DNA of 41,647 nt from Nocardia gamkensis NBRC 108242. GTDB lineage: Bacteria > Actinomycetota > Actinomycetes > Mycobacteriales > Mycobacteriaceae. Positions 24,951 through 33,203 of the stretch are shown here, piece by piece. The number at the start of each line of letters is the position of its first letter. The first letter of the stretch is position 1. Under the pieces are notes generated by a model that saw only the letters and a program-made list of their open reading frames with translations, did no database searches and was not told the DNA's origin. The position numbers and the translations under genes were made by a program. The DNA is taken from contig NZ_BDBM01000069.1 in assembly GCF_001612985.1 (NCBI RefSeq), positions 1 through 41,647 of the forward strand, written 5' to 3'.

Positions 24951-26222
24951 GTGATCGGGCGGTTGTTTTGTTTCCCCGGCGGCAGGTTCAGCGGTGTAGC
25001 ACGGGCCCTCGGCGCCGTCGGCGCCGTGGCACTGGGGCTGATCCCGGCGACGATGGCGACCGCGGAGCCACTGTATCCGCGGCCCGATCCCGACCCGTTC
25101 TATGCCGCCCCGGCGGATCTGGCGGCATATCTACCAGGTGATGTGCTCGGTGAACGGGCGCTGCCGCCGCTGGCGATCTTTCCCGGCTCCAGCGTCACGC
25201 TGGTCAAATTCCGATCCACCAATTCCCATGGAGCACCGATCGCGGCGACGACCACGGTTCTCACGCCGTTCGGCCGCAGGCCGGGTGGGCCACTGCTGTC
25301 TTATCAGCACTTCATCAATGCGCTCGGCACCGACTGCGCCCTTTCGCACAAACTGTACGGCGACGATCTGAACCTGACGGTGACCACGCCGATCTTGAAC
25401 GTGGCGCTGGCGCAGGGCTGGAGCGTCGCGCTGCCGGATCACCTCGGACCGCAATTCGCTCTCGGGGCCGCGCGTTTGGGTGGCCGGATCGTACTGGACG
25501 GCATCCGGGCGGTGAAGCGGCTGCCCGCACTCGCCGTGCCGTCCAGCCCAACGGTGATGGCCGGCTACTCAGGTGGCGGCCTGGCCACCGCATGGGCGGC
25601 CGCGTTGCAACCGACGTACGCACCGGAGCTGGAACTCGCGGGCGCGGCCATCGGCGGCGCACCGATGAATCTGCTGACGATGGCCGAGGCGCTGGGCTTG
25701 AACCCGCACCCTTCGTTCGGGTTGGCCATGGCAGCGGCGATCGGTCTGGAGCGGGAGTACCCGGATCGGCTGCCGATCAGCGCGCATCTCAACCCGCGTG
25801 GCCTCGAAGTCGGCAAGGCCATGGCAAACAGCTGCAGCAACGAAATCTTGACTTCGGGCCTGGACGGCAGCGCCCGGGACTACATCGCAGACACCTCGAT
25901 CTTCGACAGTCGCGAAGCCCGCTCGGTGGTGGAGGAGAACAGCCTCGAACTGTACGCCGGCGTGCCGGAAACACCGATCCTCGAATGGCATTCGCCGGAG
26001 GACCAGCAGATTCCGGTCGATGCCATCGAGAACACCCTCCGCCGTTGGTGCACGGCAGGGGTGCGGGTGCAGACGCTGCGGGTGCCCGCGGTCGAACCGG
26101 GGCCCGCGGTCGAACTGGGCCCCGCGGTTGAGCATTTGTCCCCCGCGGTACTGGGTGCGCCCGCGGTAATGCTGTGGCTCGACGCTCGGGTTCGCGGAGA
26201 GCCTGCCCCCACCAACTGCTGA
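24951..26222 (+). CDS. Secreted lipase of the actinobacterial LIP family
   Basis: A 423-residue secreted alpha/beta hydrolase. The signal peptide includes GVARALGAVGAVALGLI and ends in ATA before EPLYP. The nucleophile is Ser207 in GYSGGG; LPDHLGPQFALGAARLG and the PAVE-rich end frame the core. It resembles fungal- and actinobacterial-type secretory lipases (LIP family), which hydrolyse triacylglycerols. I chose GTG 24951 because GGAGGT lies 7 bases upstream and the signal peptide then starts at once; the ATG at 24897 adds an unlikely 18 residues. The C-terminal 26085-26167 holds five copies of CCCGCGGT in frame, giving a PAVE-like repeat just before the end; this may be recent expansion. Confidence 0.85.
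   Translation: MIGRLFCFPGGRFSGVARALGAVGAVALGLIPATMATAEPLYPRPDPDPFYAAPADLAAYLPGDVLGERALPPLAIFPGSSVTLVKFRSTNSHGAPIAATTTVLTPFGRRPGGPLLSYQHFINALGTDCALSHKLYGDDLNLTVTTPILNVALAQGWSVALPDHLGPQFALGAARLGGRIVLDGIRAVKRLPALAVPSSPTVMAGYSGGGLATAWAAALQPTYAPELELAGAAIGGAPMNLLTMAEALGLNPHPSFGLAMAAAIGLEREYPDRLPISAHLNPRGLEVGKAMANSCSNEILTSGLDGSARDYIADTSIFDSREARSVVEENSLELYAGVPETPILEWHSPEDQQIPVDAIENTLRRWCTAGVRVQTLRVPAVEPGPAVELGPAVEHLSPAVLGAPAVMLWLDARVRGEPAPTNC
26085..26167 (+). repeat. In-frame minisatellite in the lipase C-terminus
   Basis: CCCGCGGT occurs at 26085, 26103, 26121, 26142 and 26160, at spacings of 18, 18, 21 and 18 bases, all multiples of three. It encodes a Pro-Ala-Val repeat (VPAVEPGPAVELGPAVE). Confidence 0.85.
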
Positions 26223-26280
26223 TACGCGGCTACGCGGGGTCGGCTCCCATACCCGTGCATCGTGATCGGCTGACTGCTCC

Positions 26281-26311
26281 CGAGTCCGAGATTGCTGAGC
26301 TCTCGGGCTCG
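26281..26311 (+). terminator. Hairpin after the lipase gene
   Basis: An 11-bp stem (CGAGTCCGAGA with TCTCGGGCTCG, one G-U pair) around a 9-base loop lies 58 bases after the lipase stop. It probably ends that transcript. Confidence 0.55.
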
Positions 26312-26374
26312 AGCTGGTAGGGGTTCCGGTGGTAAGCATACGAAAACCAACGACACTGGCACGACCAGCGGTGA

Positions 26375-26491
26375 TGGGTAGTCCTTGAGAAGCTCACCGA
26401 GTTCGACAACGAAGTCAACGACCTCTTACAGGTCTGCGGCGTGGGACCGCTGACGATGCGGTGGATGGTGGAGCGCGTCCCCGCCCCATGA
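26375..26491 (+). other. Coding-like 38-codon remnant
   Basis: The plus strand reads VVLEKLTEFDNEVNDLL, then QVCGVGPLTMRWMVERVPAP and a stop, with natural-looking codon use but no start codon or binding site. It could be the tail of a lost gene. I do not recognise the family. The rest of 26223-26582 shows only the hairpin. Confidence 0.3.
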
Positions 26492-26582
26492 CCGCTCAGC
26501 TCGTACCGCCGGCCGCTCGCCCGGCGAGTCACCACCGCTCGAGGTGGGAACTCGCCGGACGTGATGAACCACGGCGATCGGA

Positions 26583-29500
26583 TCACCCGGCCAGGCGCGC
26601 CTCGATGGCCTCGATGATGCGCGGGCGCAGTTCGGAGGCGCGGATGACGGCATCGACCGAACCCACCTCGACAGCGCGCCGGATATCGTGCACGCGGTCG
26701 AATTCCGCGGCCACATCGGCGAGCTTCTCGGTCCGGACCGACGACCGGATCTCGTCGAGTTCCGCGGTCAAGGACGCGCGCTCGGTGCCGGATGTGTTCG
26801 CGGCGCGCGCTTCCAGGTCCCGCACCCGCGGATCGGCCGCGGTGCGGGTGTCGACCTCACCGGCGAACACCACCGCGGCGGCCGGAGCGCCACCGAGCAC
26901 CGAGGCGAAGGAGCCCTCCAGCGCGAGCACGGTCATGTTCGGGTTCAGCGCCTTCGAGAACACCACGAACGCGCCGCCGTGATACCGGGAGATCACGCAG
27001 AACACGATGGGGCCGCGGAAGTTCACGATCGCGCGTCCGATCTCGGCACCGTACTCGAGCTGCAGCTTCCGCATCGATTCGGGCGAGCCGTCGAAGCCGG
27101 ACAGGTTGGCCAGCACGACCAGCGGTCGATTACCACTGGCCGCGTTGATCGCCCGCGCGGCCTTCTTCGACGACCGTGGGAACAGCGTGCCCGCGGTGTA
27201 GGTGTCCGGGCCGTCGGTGGACGGGAAGCCGCGTCGCGGCACACCCCGCGACTCGATGCCCAGCAGGCACACCGGGATGCCACCGACATGCGCGTCCTGC
27301 ACCACCGCGGTCTCGGCGTCGGCCATGCCCGCCCACCGCTCCAGCACCGGGTGGTCCTGGTCGGACAGGGCCCGCATCACGGTCCGGATATCGAACGGCT
27401 TCTTGCGGTCCCGGTTCTTCGCGGCGGAGAAGATCTCGCCGACGGTCGTGAAGTCGCTGTCCGCCGCGGTGTGCGGGAAGTCGGAGACATCGCGATCGAT
27501 GGGGTCGCTGGTCCGCGCTCGCCGCGGCGCCTGCTCGCCGGGTGCGACGTAGGTGTGGTCGTAGTGCGACATCAGCACGTCCCGCGCGGCGGTCAGGTTC
27601 GGCGCCCAGTACTGCGCCTGCCCGTTGGGGCCCATCACCCGGTCGTAGCCGCCGATGCCGAAGTTGTCCTCGGCCGACACACCGCCGGAGAAGTCGAGCG
27701 CCTGCTTGCCGGTGAGCACCATCGCGGAGTCCGGCGTCATCACCAGGATGCCCTTGGTGTGCATGAGCATCGTCGCCTCGGCGTTCCAGTACGGCTGCGC
27801 CCCGACGTTGATGCCCGCCACCACGATGTTGATCTCGCCGCCGTCCTGGGTGAACTCGACGATGCGCTTGAGCGCCGCCGCCACCCAGTCCATGTTCTCC
27901 GTGCCGGACCGCATCGAGATCCGCGCGCCGGAGGACAGCGCGTACCACTCCAACGGCACCTGCATCCGTTCGGCGAGGTCCAGCGCGGCGATCACGCGGC
28001 GGCACTCCGGCTCCGACAGCGCGCCCAGCGACTTCGTCGGATCACCGAGCAGCGCCACCCGCGTGACGCCCTGCGGATGCCGCTCGGTCGGCGTGGTGAC
28101 CACGCCCGCGACGAGGGCCGCGGTGTTGCGTCCCTTGGGCCGGTCGACCGGTACCAGCGTGTGGCTCTCGTCGAGGTCGTACTCGGCGAAATCACCGAGC
28201 AGACCGGTCAGCTCGTAGGGGTACACGGTGTTGCGGCTGCTCGCCCGCAGCACCTTCTGCCGATACTCGTCCAGCGGCTCGACCGGCTCGTCGGTGGGCT
28301 CGCCGACGGTCACCTCGGTGCTGCCGGTGGCGCCGAAGGAGATGCGGACGGCGATCTTGGTCAGCTCGCCGGTGCCCGGGTCCCGCTGCCGCGCGATGAG
28401 CAGGATCTCCTCCAGCCCGGCGCCCGCGGCGGCGGGCAGCACGTGTCCGCCGATGGTCTGCAGCTCGGCCCGGGTGACGTCGATCGGCGGCCAGATGTAC
28501 ATCACGATGCGGTTGGTGTTGAAGCGTTTCGCCGACGGCCGCTGCGACTGTGCCCGGCGGATCGAGTCGACGCAGGTGGCGATGGTGCTCTCGGCCGTGG
28601 GCAGCGCGAGCAGCCTGCCGTCGTGCTCGCGCAGCGCCGCCAGGTCACGCACCTGCGCGAACGCGATGAGCCGATCGTCGGCCGGGTTCTCCTTCGCGAC
28701 GCACCGGAACAGGTAGATCTCGTCGTCGTCCGAGGACGGCAGCCTGGTGAGGTCGAACTTGCGCAGCCGCTCCAGCTGCATCCGCTGCGCGATGTAGGGA
28801 TGCAGGCCGCGGATCAGCCGCTCCTCGGCCATCCCGGTAGCCGACGGGCGGAAGGTGAAGTGGTGGTGCATCACAGCGCCGCCGCTGCCCGCGACCGTGG
28901 CGGTGATGCGGTGCACCTGGCTCGGCCACTGGTGGGTGCCGATGACCTCGTGCAGCGCCGCCGCCATCGCGTCGAAGTCGCCGGGCTGATTCTCCCAGCT
29001 GAGGTAGATGTCGGCGTCGATGGACGCGGCGCCCGCGGCCAGTTCGGTGAGCCCGCGCAGCGCGGTGTCGAGCGCGTCGAAGCTCACCGCGGTGGACACC
29101 AGGCTCGAGCCCGCTCGCTCGGCGATCACGAATGTGCAGCCGCCCACCTCGTGGGTGTGCACGCCGGTGAGTCCCTTGTTGCCGTAGTACCGGCGGGTCA
29201 GCACCTCCAGCATGACGGTGTGGTCGGGGTAGCCGCGCTCCAGTCGCTGGCCGAGCAGTCGCACCAGCGGTTCGGTGCTGCGCACCATGTCGGAGATGCG
29301 CTCGCCGCGATCGGGGGAGTTCGGGTGCGCGTCGAGGTGGCGCAGGTGCCTGCGGACGTTGGTGTACACGCGGGCGCGATTACGCCGCAGCAGCGGCTGG
29401 CCGTACCAGGCGAACACCAGGCCGCGGGTGAGATCGGCGATCACGGGGAAGCGCACCTGGGTCGTGGCCACGAGCCGCTCCAGCACGAGACCGACCGGCT

Positions 29501-32048
29501 CGCGCAGCGCCCGGTCCGGAACCGGCTCCCGCAGCCACTCGCGCAGCAATGTGGTGATGACCGCGGCGGTGTCGGACGGGCGTTGCTGGGCGAGGAAGAT
29601 CCGGAAGACCGCGGCTTCGAGGTCCGGGGTGCGCTCCAGATCGGTGATCCCGTAGTGCCCGAGCGCCAGGGCGAGCTTGGCCTGGTAGGACTCGGGCAAC
29701 CCGGCCCGCTCGACGTCGAGACTCTGCAGATAGGTGTGGAAGTACTCGCGGGCACTGTGGACATGGCCCTGGCCGCCGTCCTCGTCCCAAGACCGGTTGT
29801 GGGTCAGTTCGGCGAGGTCTGCGAAGACCTGCACCAGCTCGAGTTCCTCGGCCAGCGGCCTGCGGTTGTCCGCGATGGCAGCCCGGCGCGCGGTGAGGTA
29901 TTCGTCGAGCACCCGGCGGTCGTCGTGCGGGTCGACGTCGAAGCCGAGCAGCAGACTGCGCAGGTCCTGCTGACCGCGGGTGGTGCGCTCGTGCGGCTCG
30001 ATCTGCCCGGGCTCGCCGGGCAGGTCCAGTTCCACGGACTCGGTCGCCGCGGGGGCCTCGGCCTCGTCGTCCTCGGCGATCGGCTCCAGTCGCAGCAACG
30101 GCGCACCGGTCTCCACCTGAGTGCCGACGGAGACGCCGCACTCCTTCAAGCGCGCGCGGAACGGCGCGCGCAGCACCGTTTCCATCTTCATGCTCTCCAG
30201 CACGAGCACCGGCGCGCCCGCCTCGACCTCGGCGCCGACCTCCAGCGGCGTGGCGACGACCAGGGCGGGTGCGGGGGAGCGGACGATACCGCCTTCGTCG
30301 CGGCTGATCCGATGCGTCACACCGTCGACGTCGATCAGGTGGATCGGCCCGTGTGTGCCGATGGTCAGGCGGTAGCGGGCGCCGTTCACCACGATCTGCC
30401 CGGTGTGCCGATCGAAGCGCTCGAGGTCGACGTCGGCCGTGCGGATTTCGCCGCAGGCCTCGATGCCGATGCGGAACCGATGGGCACCGATGCGCGCGAC
30501 GCGCACGCGGTACGTCGCGCCGCGCAGTTTCAGGTCGAGCGGCCTACCGCTCTCGTGCTGTACCTGGGGACGTCCACCGGACGCGGTGGACAGCAACCGG
30601 TGCCGCTGAACCCGCTCTTCCTCCTCGTAGGCCTCGATGGCGGCGGCCGCGAGCGCGACGGCCGAGTGGCGATGCGAGACGAGGCGGCCCTCGCCGCGGA
30701 CGCGGTCGATCCAGCCGGTGTCGGCGCTGGCGTCGATCACCTCGGGCTGGTTGAGCAGGTCGAGCACGAAGCTCTTGTTCGTCGCGCCGCCTTCGATGAC
30801 CACCCGGGTCTGCGCGACCGCCCGGCGCAGCCTGCCCAGCGCCTCGTCACGGTCGCGGCCGTAGGCGATGATCTTGGCGATCATCGAGTCGAAGTCGGCG
30901 GGAATCGTGTCGCCCTCGCTGACGCCGGTGTCGACGCGGATGCCCGGACCGGCAGGCAGGTTCAGGCGCGCGATGCGGCCGGGGGCGGGGGCGAAGTCGC
31001 GGTCGGGGTCTTCGGCGTTGAGCCGGGCCTCGATGGCATGCCCGCGCTCGACCGGAGGTTCGCCCTCGAGCCTTCCTCCTGAGGCCACCAGCAGCTGCGC
31101 CCGGACGAGGTCGAAGCCGGTGGTGTATTCCGTAATCGGATGCTCGACCTGCAGGCGGGTGTTGACCTCGAGGAACGCGAAGAGATCGTCACCGGGGTGG
31201 TAGAGGAATTCGACGGTCGCTGCTCCGCGGTAACCGACCGCGATCGCCAGCCGCTCGGCCGAGGCCTTGAGTTCGGCTGCCTGCTCGGGGCTCAGCACCG
31301 GTGACGCCGACTCCTCGATGATCTTCTGGTTGCGCCGCTGTACGGAGCAGTCGCGGACACCCAGCGCCCACGCGGTTCCCTGGCCGTCGGCGATCACCTG
31401 GACCTCGACGTGCCGGGCGCCGGTGACGAGCCGCTCCAGGAAGACCACACCACTGCCGAACGCCCGAGCGGCCTCCTGCCGGGTGCGCTCATAGGCGTCG
31501 ACGAGTTCGGCCTCATCGGTGATCACCCGGATACCGCGGCCGCCGCCGCCTGCGGTCGCCTTCAGCATCAGCGGGTAGCCGATCTCGGCCGCGGACGCCA
31601 AGGCGGCGTCGACGGTCTCGACGGGACCGCGGCTCCAGGGCGCGACCGGCACGCCGACCTCCTCGGCGATCAGCTTCGCGCCGATCTTGTCGCCGAGCTT
31701 GCGCATCGCCTCCGGGCTGGGGCCGATGAAGGTGACACCGACCTGTTCGCACAGCTCCGCGAACGCCGGATCCTCCGCGACGAAACCCCAGCCGACCCAG
31801 GCGGCGTCGGCGCCGGTCTCCACCAGCGCACGCTCGAGCGCCTTCAGATCCAGGTACGGGCGCTCGGACGCCGGGCCGAGGTCGTAGGCGATGTCGGCTT
31901 CTCGCACGAACGTCGCGTGGCGGTCGACGTCGGTGTGCAGGGCGACGGTTTCGATCGGCAGCGCGGTCTCCGCAGCCAGATCTCGGACGGCGTGGATGAG
32001 GCGCATGGCGGCCTCGCCCCGGTTCACGATGGCAATGCGGCTGAACAC
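26583..32048 (-). CDS. Single-chain multidomain biotin-dependent acyl-CoA carboxylase
   Basis: A 1821-residue fusion protein. Residues 1-about 450 are biotin carboxylase (IAIVNRGEAAMRLIHAVRD, ATP-grasp glycine loop GGGGRGI, EVNTRLQVEHPITE). Around 560-660 is the biotinyl carrier domain, with ESMKMET and biotin Lys621. A long central region (about 680-1270) recalls the central part of eukaryotic acetyl-CoA carboxylase (RRYYGNKGL). About 1280-1820 is the two-part carboxyltransferase (SGARISMRSGTENM, INVGAQPYWNAEATML, FGIGGYDRVMGPNGQAQYW, then GFPSTDGPDTYTAGTLFPRSSKKA, NLSGFDGS, YHGGAFVVFSKALN). It carboxylates an acyl-CoA, giving malonyl-CoA or a longer analogue. Start GTG 32048 with AAGGA 8 bases upstream. 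The order is that of one-chain carboxylases, not the usual split AccA/AccD pair. Acyl preference is unknown. Confidence 0.92.
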   Translation of the reverse strand: MFSRIAIVNRGEAAMRLIHAVRDLAAETALPIETVALHTDVDRHATFVREADIAYDLGPASERPYLDLKALERALVETGADAAWVGWGFVAEDPAFAELCEQVGVTFIGPSPEAMRKLGDKIGAKLIAEEVGVPVAPWSRGPVETVDAALASAAEIGYPLMLKATAGGGGRGIRVITDEAELVDAYERTRQEAARAFGSGVVFLERLVTGARHVEVQVIADGQGTAWALGVRDCSVQRRNQKIIEESASPVLSPEQAAELKASAERLAIAVGYRGAATVEFLYHPGDDLFAFLEVNTRLQVEHPITEYTTGFDLVRAQLLVASGGRLEGEPPVERGHAIEARLNAEDPDRDFAPAPGRIARLNLPAGPGIRVDTGVSEGDTIPADFDSMIAKIIAYGRDRDEALGRLRRAVAQTRVVIEGGATNKSFVLDLLNQPEVIDASADTGWIDRVRGEGRLVSHRHSAVALAAAAIEAYEEEERVQRHRLLSTASGGRPQVQHESGRPLDLKLRGATYRVRVARIGAHRFRIGIEACGEIRTADVDLERFDRHTGQIVVNGARYRLTIGTHGPIHLIDVDGVTHRISRDEGGIVRSPAPALVVATPLEVGAEVEAGAPVLVLESMKMETVLRAPFRARLKECGVSVGTQVETGAPLLRLEPIAEDDEAEAPAATESVELDLPGEPGQIEPHERTTRGQQDLRSLLLGFDVDPHDDRRVLDEYLTARRAAIADNRRPLAEELELVQVFADLAELTHNRSWDEDGGQGHVHSAREYFHTYLQSLDVERAGLPESYQAKLALALGHYGITDLERTPDLEAAVFRIFLAQQRPSDTAAVITTLLREWLREPVPDRALREPVGLVLERLVATTQVRFPVIADLTRGLVFAWYGQPLLRRNRARVYTNVRRHLRHLDAHPNSPDRGERISDMVRSTEPLVRLLGQRLERGYPDHTVMLEVLTRRYYGNKGLTGVHTHEVGGCTFVIAERAGSSLVSTAVSFDALDTALRGLTELAAGAASIDADIYLSWENQPGDFDAMAAALHEVIGTHQWPSQVHRITATVAGSGGAVMHHHFTFRPSATGMAEERLIRGLHPYIAQRMQLERLRKFDLTRLPSSDDDEIYLFRCVAKENPADDRLIAFAQVRDLAALREHDGRLLALPTAESTIATCVDSIRRAQSQRPSAKRFNTNRIVMYIWPPIDVTRAELQTIGGHVLPAAAGAGLEEILLIARQRDPGTGELTKIAVRISFGATGSTEVTVGEPTDEPVEPLDEYRQKVLRASSRNTVYPYELTGLLGDFAEYDLDESHTLVPVDRPKGRNTAALVAGVVTTPTERHPQGVTRVALLGDPTKSLGALSEPECRRVIAALDLAERMQVPLEWYALSSGARISMRSGTENMDWVAAALKRIVEFTQDGGEINIVVAGINVGAQPYWNAEATMLMHTKGILVMTPDSAMVLTGKQALDFSGGVSAEDNFGIGGYDRVMGPNGQAQYWAPNLTAARDVLMSHYDHTYVAPGEQAPRRARTSDPIDRDVSDFPHTAADSDFTTVGEIFSAAKNRDRKKPFDIRTVMRALSDQDHPVLERWAGMADAETAVVQDAHVGGIPVCLLGIESRGVPRRGFPSTDGPDTYTAGTLFPRSSKKAARAINAASGNRPLVVLANLSGFDGSPESMRKLQLEYGAEIGRAIVNFRGPIVFCVISRYHGGAFVVFSKALNPNMTVLALEGSFASVLGGAPAAAVVFAGEVDTRTAADPRVRDLEARAANTSGTERASLTAELDEIRSSVRTEKLADVAAEFDRVHDIRRAVEVGSVDAVIRASELRPRIIEAIEARLAG

Positions 32049-32147
32049 TTGCCGGTTCCTTCCTCTCCTAAGCGTTGGCCCGGTCGGGCGAGGTGTGCGA
32101 CCCCCGGTCTCGCGTAGTGTGCACCTTTATCCCAGATATCTACACAG

Positions 32148-32168
32148 CGTGCGGGTGTTACCCGCACG
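32148..32168. promoter_or_regulatory. Palindrome in the divergent promoter of the carboxylase gene
   Basis: Arms CGTGCGGGT and ACCCGCACG are perfect and separated by GTT, 100 bases before the carboxylase GTG. The gap 32049-32396 (348 bases) otherwise shows no gene. Half of the site, GTTACCCGCAC, recurs at 36132-36142. Confidence 0.55.
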
Positions 32169-32396
32169 TAGAGTTTCGAAGTGCCCGCTCGAGGCGCCGG
32201 TGGGTGGCCCTCATATCCGGATGGTCACAGCAATCGGCATTCCGCACCCGGCCTCGCCACCTCCGCGTAGCGTTCCTCCCGCAGTGTGCACGTTCTCTCC
32301 TGAGCAACCACGCAGTTTCTGCTCGATACCGCTCGGACGGCCCGTCCGGGACGGTTACCGATTCAGATCGCACGGAACCAGGACAAGGAGATCGTC

Positions 32397-32702
32397 ATGA
32401 AAGCCACACGCCTCGTTCGTCTGGGTCTTCCCCCGTTCTTCGCCGCGGCGGCGGCCCTGTTGTTCTGTCCGCCCACCGTCTCCGCGCAGGAGATGTGGAG
32501 CTACAACTGTTCGTCCCATTCGCCGGTGTGGGAGGGCAGGGTGACCGCTCTGGACTGCACGGCGTCCGACGGTGCACCGATGAGCGGAGAGATCACGCAG
32601 CCGTTCCGGGTGAACGGCGGCGAGCTCGTGAGCTGCACGTCCGGATGGGCTCACCTGCCCGACGTGATGGGCAAGGAATGCGGACCCGCGCCGATGCAAT
32701 AG
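32397..32702 (+). CDS. Small secreted four-cysteine protein
   Basis: A 101-residue exported protein. The signal peptide is residues 1-30 (RLGLPPFFAAAAALLF, cleavage after SAQ or SA). The mature part has four Cys (YNCSSH, LDCTAS, VSCTSGW, KECGP) likely forming two disulphides and no transmembrane helix. The start ATG 32397 follows AGGAGATCGTC. A strong terminator follows 21 bases after the stop, so it is a single-gene transcript. No family recognised; function unknown. Confidence 0.75.
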   Translation: MKATRLVRLGLPPFFAAAAALLFCPPTVSAQEMWSYNCSSHSPVWEGRVTALDCTASDGAPMSGEITQPFRVNGGELVSCTSGWAHLPDVMGKECGPAPMQ

Positions 32703-32722
32703 CCGGTCGAGTGCTCGGCCAG

Positions 32723-32750
32723 TGGGCCTTGCCGCTTCCGGCAAGGCCCA
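32723..32750 (+). terminator. Intrinsic terminator after the four-cysteine protein gene
   Basis: A perfect 12-bp stem (TGGGCCTTGCCG) with loop CTTC is followed by TTCGCTTTCT, a partial T tract. Confidence 0.8.
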
Positions 32751-32901
32751 TTCGCTTTCTGCTACCCCGCTCGCGGGGGCCGGGTCGCCGAAAAAGAAGT
32801 GGTCGAGTTCACCTGTCGGGGTCGGCGCGTACGTGTGATCGCACCCCTTGCAGACCGAACAGGATGAGAAGCTCGACCGCGCCGCCGTCGGCGCTGCATG
32901 A

Positions 32902-33111
32902 TCACCGGCGAACGAGGTCGAAGACGAATCCCTCGATCGTGATTCCCGGCGCGAACGAGAACGCGATGCCGGTCGAGATCTGCTTGTCCGCCTCGGTCTG
33001 AGCGGCGATCCGTTCGAGCACGAGAATCAGCGACGAGGCCGGGCGTGCCAGGGATTCCGCCATAACGGCTCGCGGGAAGTTCGCTGTCGCGGCATTCCCA
33101 CCAGTGGCGAA
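32902..33111 (-). pseudogene. C-terminal stump of a type III polyketide synthase-like enzyme
   Basis: The minus strand encodes about 69 residues ending in GIAFSFAPGITIEGFVFDL, which resembles the conserved GLAFGPGLTxEGxLL end of chalcone/stilbene synthases (type III polyketide synthases), preceded by a helical stretch ESLARPASSLILVLERI and GNAATANFPRAV. The frame is closed upstream by a stop at 33112. The catalytic Cys and His domains are gone. A 53-residue product from ATG 33063 is possible but could not fold as the enzyme. Confidence 0.5.
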
Positions 33112-33203
33112 CTACTGGCTATCGATCCGCCTATGCTGCTCGATGACCGCGGTTCGGAGTCTCGAGCGGGGTGGGACGACTGGCCCGTTTGTGAGGACTA
33201 CGT

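Noticed and set aside
26688..31082. Very long plus-strand open frame (1464 codons) opposite the carboxylase
   Set aside because: Its product is rich in Arg, His, Gly and Val with no known domain, and it mirrors third-position G/C bias of the real carboxylase gene on the other strand.
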